64,000 nt of DNA from Opitutaceae bacterium (GTDB lineage: Bacteria; Verrucomicrobiota; Verrucomicrobiia; Opitutales; Opitutaceae), in contig JADJTK010000006.1 in the NCBI GenBank assembly GCA_016711225.1, forward strand, positions 237,546 through 301,545, given 5' to 3'. Positions 59,808-64,000 of the stretch are shown piece by piece (within the stretch, counting starts at the first letter, position 1; every line of letters starts with the position of its first letter). A program made the position numbers and the translations under genes. The notes under the pieces were generated by a model that had not been told where the DNA came from, did no database searches, and saw only the letters and a program-made list of their open reading frames with translations.

Positions 59808-59941
59808 CAGAAACTGTCGGGTTCGGGATTTCGGGTCCCCTCCGTTGGAGCTGCGCCCGGGAGCATCATTGCTTTCCCCTTCAGCGCAATCCGACGGGTT
59901 GGCGCTCCACCCGTTCACAGACGGACCGATAGACCACACCT

Positions 59942-61405
59942 ATGTCGATCAAATCGAAACTGATTCTTCTGAGCGCGCTGCCGTTTCTCGGCCTGATCGC
60001 GGTTATGGCGCTGGTGTTCGTCCTGTTGCGCAACACCAACCAGAAGATCGAGCTCACCCAGCGGCAATACGCGGCCAGCATCGAGCTCGCACGGAAGATG
60101 CAGTTCGATGTCGTGCAGATCCAGCAATTCCTGACCGACTACTCCGCCACCCGTGGGCAGGACGGCCTGGGCGACGGTCTCCAGGAAGCGGAATTATGTC
60201 ACCGCGACTTCCTCGAAACTCTCGCCCGCGACCGGGCCCTGATTCAGGAAGCCGGAGCCACCGCTGCGCTGCGTGAGCTTGGGGAAATCGAAACCTCTTT
60301 CACGGCCTTCTGGCAGAGCGGCGGCAAAATGGCCGAGCTCTACGCCCGCGAAGGGACGACCGCCGGCAACCGCTTCATGCCCGAGTTCGATCGAAACGCC
60401 AAGGCGTTGACCGCTAAGATTGAGCCCTTCGTCGCCGAGAAGAAGCAACAATTCGACGCGGCACTCGACGGCATCCGCAGCGCCAACCGCTTGGCCTCCA
60501 CCTCGCTGGTGACCGGAGGATCGATCCTCTTCGCAGCAGCGATGGTCTTCTCGATCTGGGTCCTGCGCTCGATTTCGAGTGGCATTCTCCGCTCGGTGGT
60601 GTCGATGCACTCCAACGTCGTGCTGACCACCTCGGTGGCACGCCGGATCAGCGAGTCCAGCGGGGCCCTCGCCGACGGCGCCAACGATCAGGCTGCCGCA
60701 GTGGAAGAGACCAGTTCCTCCCTCGAAGAGATCTCCAGCATGACCAAGCTGAACTCCGACCACGCGCAGAAGGCCAACGGCCTGGCGAAGGAAACCCGCG
60801 TGGTGGCCGAGCGCGGTGTGAGCGACATGCGCGAGATGGATCAGGCCATGGAGCGGATCAAGATCTCGAGCAGCGAGATCTCCGCCATCATCAAGACCAT
60901 CGACGAGATCGCCTTTCAGACCAACATCCTCGCGCTCAACGCCGCCGTCGAGGCCGCCCGCGCGGGTGAGGCCGGCGCCGGCTTTGCGGTCGTTGCCGAG
61001 GAAGTCCGCAACCTCGCCCAACGCAGCGCCCAAGCCGCCCGCGAGACCGCCACCAAGATCGAGGGCGCCATCGGCAACACGACCCGCGGGGTCGAGCTCA
61101 GCGGCAAGGTCGCCCAAACCCTCAACGATATCGCTGCGAAGGCGCGCGATCTCGACTCCATCGCGTCCGAACTCGCCACCGCCTCGGGGGAGCAGGCGCT
61201 GGGGATCGGGCAAATCAACGAGGCCGTCGCCCAGGTCGACAAGGTCACCCAGAACAACGCCGCCAGTGCGCAGGACAATGCCTCCGCCGCCAAGGATCTA
61301 CTGACGCAGACCGCCGTCCTCAAGGAGGCGATCGAGCACCTGATGGAGTTTCTCGGCGAAAGCACCAAGCAGGGCCCCGCAACGCGCGGTAAAGGCCGCG
61401 GGTGA
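59942..61405 (+). CDS. Methyl-accepting chemotaxis protein
   Basis: A 487-residue chemoreceptor. N-terminal membrane helix (LILLSALPFLGLIAVMALVF), a helical periplasmic sensor (about 35-185), a second membrane helix (TGGSILFAAAMVFSIWVL), and a cytoplasmic signalling helix bundle. The hairpin tip AFQTNILALNAAVEAARAGE, then GFAVVAEEVRNLAQRS, binds CheA/CheW. No recognisable HAMP. The C terminus is short and lacks the CheR-binding pentapeptide. It is coupled by a GTGA overlap to a bacteriohemerythrin, implying an oxygen- or NO-related cue. Confidence 0.94.
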   Translation: MSIKSKLILLSALPFLGLIAVMALVFVLLRNTNQKIELTQRQYAASIELARKMQFDVVQIQQFLTDYSATRGQDGLGDGLQEAELCHRDFLETLARDRALIQEAGATAALRELGEIETSFTAFWQSGGKMAELYAREGTTAGNRFMPEFDRNAKALTAKIEPFVAEKKQQFDAALDGIRSANRLASTSLVTGGSILFAAAMVFSIWVLRSISSGILRSVVSMHSNVVLTTSVARRISESSGALADGANDQAAAVEETSSSLEEISSMTKLNSDHAQKANGLAKETRVVAERGVSDMREMDQAMERIKISSSEISAIIKTIDEIAFQTNILALNAAVEAARAGEAGAGFAVVAEEVRNLAQRSAQAARETATKIEGAIGNTTRGVELSGKVAQTLNDIAAKARDLDSIASELATASGEQALGIGQINEAVAQVDKVTQNNAASAQDNASAAKDLLTQTAVLKEAIEHLMEFLGESTKQGPATRGKGRG

Positions 61406-61830
61406 TCCAGTGGAACGAGAGGGAAATGACCACCTCTGTGCCCTCGATCGATGAGCAGCACCGCAGGCTGATTGATTTGATCAACGCCGTCCACGAGACC
61501 GTGCAGAAAGGCCGCGGCGGGGATGATCTGATGCGCCAGCTGAACTACCTCGGAGAGTACGCCCAGGAGCATTTCGCCCACGAGGAAGGCATCATGGTAA
61601 CGCACCGTTGCCCCATCGCAGGGAAGAACAAGGAGGCCCACGCCCGCTTCCTCCGCGACTATCAGGCGCTCGTCCAGTCCGCCCACCAGAACGGCCCCAC
61701 GCCCGAGCTGGGGCAGGACGTGAAGAAGCTCCTCGGCGACTGGCTCAACGGCCACATCTGCAAAATCGATACGAACCTGCGCGGCTGCCACCCGCACTCG
61801 CCAGCGGCCCCCACCTATTTCGCCCGCTGA
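61402..61830 (+). CDS. Bacteriohemerythrin
   Basis: A 142-residue hemerythrin-like protein: IQWNEREMTTSVPSIDEQHR, then LGEYAQEHFAHEEGIMVTHR, HARFLRDYQALV and a final WLNGHICKIDTNL. These supply the His/Glu/Asp ligands of a non-haem di-iron O2-binding site. GTG 61402 overlaps the TGA of the chemoreceptor, so it is translated with it. Such proteins can deliver or buffer O2 for aerotaxis. The short C-terminal extension has no motif. Confidence 0.93.
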   Translation: MIQWNEREMTTSVPSIDEQHRRLIDLINAVHETVQKGRGGDDLMRQLNYLGEYAQEHFAHEEGIMVTHRCPIAGKNKEAHARFLRDYQALVQSAHQNGPTPELGQDVKKLLGDWLNGHICKIDTNLRGCHPHSPAAPTYFAR

Positions 61831-62089
61831 GCTGCTGTTTGTATCGTTCATCACCCCTGGCGGCCGGATCGACCACGCAGTCTTCACCTCGTAGTAGGAG
61901 CAAACGATGCCGAAGGGAGGGCCGATGAACTCGGACGGTGTCATCTCATCTACCGCTGTGCGCAGCGAACCACGGCGTGATTCACGCTACTCAGTCTCCA
62001 GGCGGCAGGCACGAAGGCCCGCCCTACGGCGTGCCTCAGGCATCCAGGCCTGCCGGCCACGGCACGCTGATCCCCACTCACACCTTGGG

Positions 62090-62473
62090 TCAGCGGCGCA
62101 GGCCCATATCAATTTTCATGATATGATTCTTAATCCAGTCCACGAGTTCTCCGTGCACGCGATGAGCAATTAGGGCGCTCGCTCCGGGTTTCTCCAGCTT
62201 CGCCTTCGCCGCGGCAAAGGTTTGCCGAAACTGCGCGTGTGCAGCGACATTGGCCGCAGCAGTCGGGCACTGCATCCGGTGCATGCATGCCTCCTCGCGG
62301 GCGAAATGCTCGTTGGCGTAGCGCTCAAGGAAGGCGAGCACTGCCGGGATACTCTCCGAGCCTTTGCCGGAGTTCAGCAACTCCTCCAATTTATTCAATC
62401 CCTCAGCAAGGCGCTTGTGATCGTGGTCGACCTCTTCCACGCCGGTGTCGAATTCAGGTTTCCAGGTTAGCAT
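62090..62473 (-). CDS. Second bacteriohemerythrin
   Basis: A 127-residue hemerythrin-like protein starting MLTWKPEFDTGVEEVDHDHK, with YANEHFAREEACMHRMQCP, HAQFRQTFAAA and the end WIKNHIMKIDMGL. All di-iron ligand positions appear present. It shares the domain with the neighbour at 61402-61830 but is diverged and convergent to it, not a recent tandem copy. The frame is open far upstream, but ATG 62473 begins the domain. The frameshifted kinase ends 17 bases upstream on the same strand. Confidence 0.93.
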   Translation of the reverse strand: MLTWKPEFDTGVEEVDHDHKRLAEGLNKLEELLNSGKGSESIPAVLAFLERYANEHFAREEACMHRMQCPTAAANVAAHAQFRQTFAAAKAKLEKPGASALIAHRVHGELVDWIKNHIMKIDMGLRR

Positions 62474-62489
62474 GGTGATGAGAAAATGG

Positions 62490-63417
62490 TCAGTTGGTAC
62501 CCCTCGCCGTTGGTTCGCCCGGACGCGGGATCCATAAGCGCACCTGCGTGCCAGCCCCGGGTGTCGAAGAGATCCAAAAGCGGCCGCCGAACTGCTTGGT
62601 GACGAGAAAGGCCTTGGTGAGGCCAAAGCCGCCGCCGAGCGTGCGCACATCACCCACATTGCTCGCTCGCATCCCGAAACCCACCACCTTGGTGATCTCC
62701 TCGGGAGGAATACCTCGCCCGTTGTCACGCACGACAAAACGGATCGCGTCGGCATCCTCTAGAAACGCCGCAACAATATTCCCGCCGGGCGGGGTGTACT
62801 TTCGGGCATTGGCGATGAGGTCGCGCATTACGTCCTGCAAGACCGGAGGCATGAACAGCCGGCGCCCATTGCGCACCTCGATCTTGAAATCCACATAATA
62901 GTCCGAGCCGCCCTGCTGGGCGCATTGTAAGGATGCGATAGCGTCCCTTGCTGTTCTGCTCGATGGCCGCAAAAACCGCCGCGAAATTCACGCGCAACTG
63001 GTCGACGTCGAACTCCTCCCATCGCTCCGGCGTGGCCGCGCGCGCCAGCAACTCCCGCGCACGCACCTTGAGGATGTCAAAGACGGAACGCATGTTAGCC
63101 ACCGTCGTTGCGGCGTCGGTCCCGGGAGTAGCCGGCCATCCCGGCAGCCCGGCCACTTCCGCCTCCACCAGACGTTCCAACTCCTCGACCCTCGCCGCCT
63201 GGGCCAGGGCCTTCTCGCGGTCGCGCAAGGCATCCACTACCCCCATGCAGGCATCCAAACTACGGCCGAGCAGACGATCGTCGTCGGCCACATTGAGGCC
63301 GAGCATGACCAGCTCCATGTGGAGCACGTTGATCACGTTCACCACGCTGTGGAAATCCAGCAGCGACTGCTCGCCCGGGCTAAGGGGCGGAATTTCTGTG
63401 ATTTCAGTCTCAGTCAT
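62490..63417 (-). pseudogene. Sensor histidine kinase, frameshifted
   Basis: The first frame (63417 to about 62930) has an opening helix with a possible phosphoacceptor His (LLDFHSVVNVINVLHMELVM) and a helical dimerisation region ending AIEQNSKGRYRI. After a one-base shift near 62927 the ATPase continues: QQGGSDYYVDFKIEVRNGRR, N-box VMRDLIANARKYTPPGGNIV, DNGRGIPPEEITKVVGFGM and GGFGLTKAFLV. Intact it would be about 305 residues. The upstream neighbour of a bacteriohemerythrin on the same strand suggests the two act together. Confidence 0.8.
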
Positions 63418-63784
63418 CGAGGAAGGGGCATTGGGAATCCGTGGTGCGCGCTACCGAAACAACTAGGCGTAGATGGTAGATCTCTATCGGCGCCCCGTTA
63501 CCCAAATTGAGCCACACTAGCTCAAATCGTAGTTCGTCGCGTCACGGCGCTCGCCACGACCTCCGGCGCCGAAGCCGACATCAAGGTCCTCAACTCACGC
63601 TCCCGGGCGCTCACGAAATAGGGTGCAAGACTACCAGCGCGCGCAACCCGAAGGCGACCTCAACAGCCGGCTCCGAAATCTCCCCGCTAGACCTCACCAG
63701 TGCACCTTAACGGCAGTGACAAGAGAACAGGTAAACCTTGACCACGTTCGCCCGATAGAAGGGCAGCGACCCGCGATTCAGATC
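63418..63784. other. Intergenic region
   Basis: A 367-base divergent gap between the frameshifted kinase and a receiver gene. I see no further gene, IS end or clear promoter. Confidence 0.4.
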
Positions 63785-64000
63785 ATGCCCAACACCTCGA
63801 CACCGAGACAACCCTTCCGATACCCGCGTGGTCGTGAACATATCCTAGTCGCGGAAGACGACGAGCAGGTCCGGAAGATGGTAAAGACTACCCTTGAGAA
63901 GAAGGGCTATTTGGTTACCGCGACACCTTGCGGCATCGAGGCCGCGAGAATTCTCGCATCGACCACCGCCAAAACCGTCGATCTCTTGATCACCGATCTG
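63785..64000 (+). CDS. Response-regulator receiver, 3' end outside window
   Basis: Starts MPNTSTPRQPFRYPRGREHI then LVAEDDEQVRKMVKTTLEKK, with the acceptor Asp expected in LLITDL at the window edge. The segment is close in sequence to the C-terminal receiver of the kinase at 57429-59807 (ILVAEDDEQVRHLVQVALER), suggesting a duplicated module. An output domain, if any, lies beyond the window. Confidence 0.85.
   Translation, partial: MPNTSTPRQPFRYPRGREHILVAEDDEQVRKMVKTTLEKKGYLVTATPCGIEAARILASTTAKTVDLLITDL

Overview
The window is GC-rich and coding-dense. Its gene content fits a Verrucomicrobiota bacterium, most likely of the Opitutales/Opitutaceae type. This is inferred from a PTS-EIIA/diadenylate cyclase fusion, a PEP-CTERM exported protein, large secreted RCC1, LamG and FN3 proteins, REP-like palindromes with RAYT transposases, and many PAS-rich hybrid kinases. 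No rRNA gene is present to confirm it.

Layout. 1-9.5 kb is core genome: the end of a secreted RCC1-repeat protein, rpmG, an EIIA-diadenylate cyclase fusion, a lone nuoA, a secreted DUF362-like protein, and dnaG-rpoD. 9.5-20.8 kb is an accessory scrapyard. It holds a ParE-type toxin-antitoxin pair, three composite arrays of palindromic repeats, a decayed RAYT, a truncated IS66 end, a complete IS66 copy with perfect 8-bp target duplications inside a lipoprotein gene, the C-terminal end of an RHS toxin gene cut by a decayed IS481 element, a RAYT bounded by inverted repeats, and about 1 kb of featureless sequence. 20.8-37.6 kb returns to chromosomal genes: a LamG/FN3 surface protein with a 21-G tract upstream, rpmI-rplT, an MFS exporter, a cysteine-motif PAS kinase, a Tat-exported DUF362 protein, a fused polyferredoxin, a sialidase-like protein, a 1322-residue propeller hybrid kinase, a PEP-CTERM protein and a VOC protein.

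37.7-45.7 kb looks like an integrative mobilizable element. It starts beside the 5' half of a tRNA-Pro gene and carries an excisionase-like protein, a relaxase-like gene with two further genes nested in another frame, ribbon-helix-helix-like accessory proteins, an AAA ATPase and a minimal tyrosine recombinase. A 10-bp palindrome, GGAG(TT/AA)CTCC, occurs seven times in this module.

46.7-64 kb is a signalling island: stand-alone receiver proteins, PAS histidine kinases, a receiver with a decayed HD-GYP domain, a fused kinase of about 2,090 residues, a chemoreceptor coupled to a bacteriohemerythrin, and a second bacteriohemerythrin. Several 4-base overlaps (49464, 57429, 61402) indicate translational coupling. 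Three of the kinases are frameshifted. These are either real decay or assembly indels, and the reads should be checked.

Main points of novelty: nested mob genes together with repeated palindromes in an element beside half a tRNA; an RHS toxin and candidate lipoprotein immunity pair broken by two IS elements; palindromic repeats with compensatory stem changes; and heptanucleotide repeats at the in-frame junctions of two fused genes.
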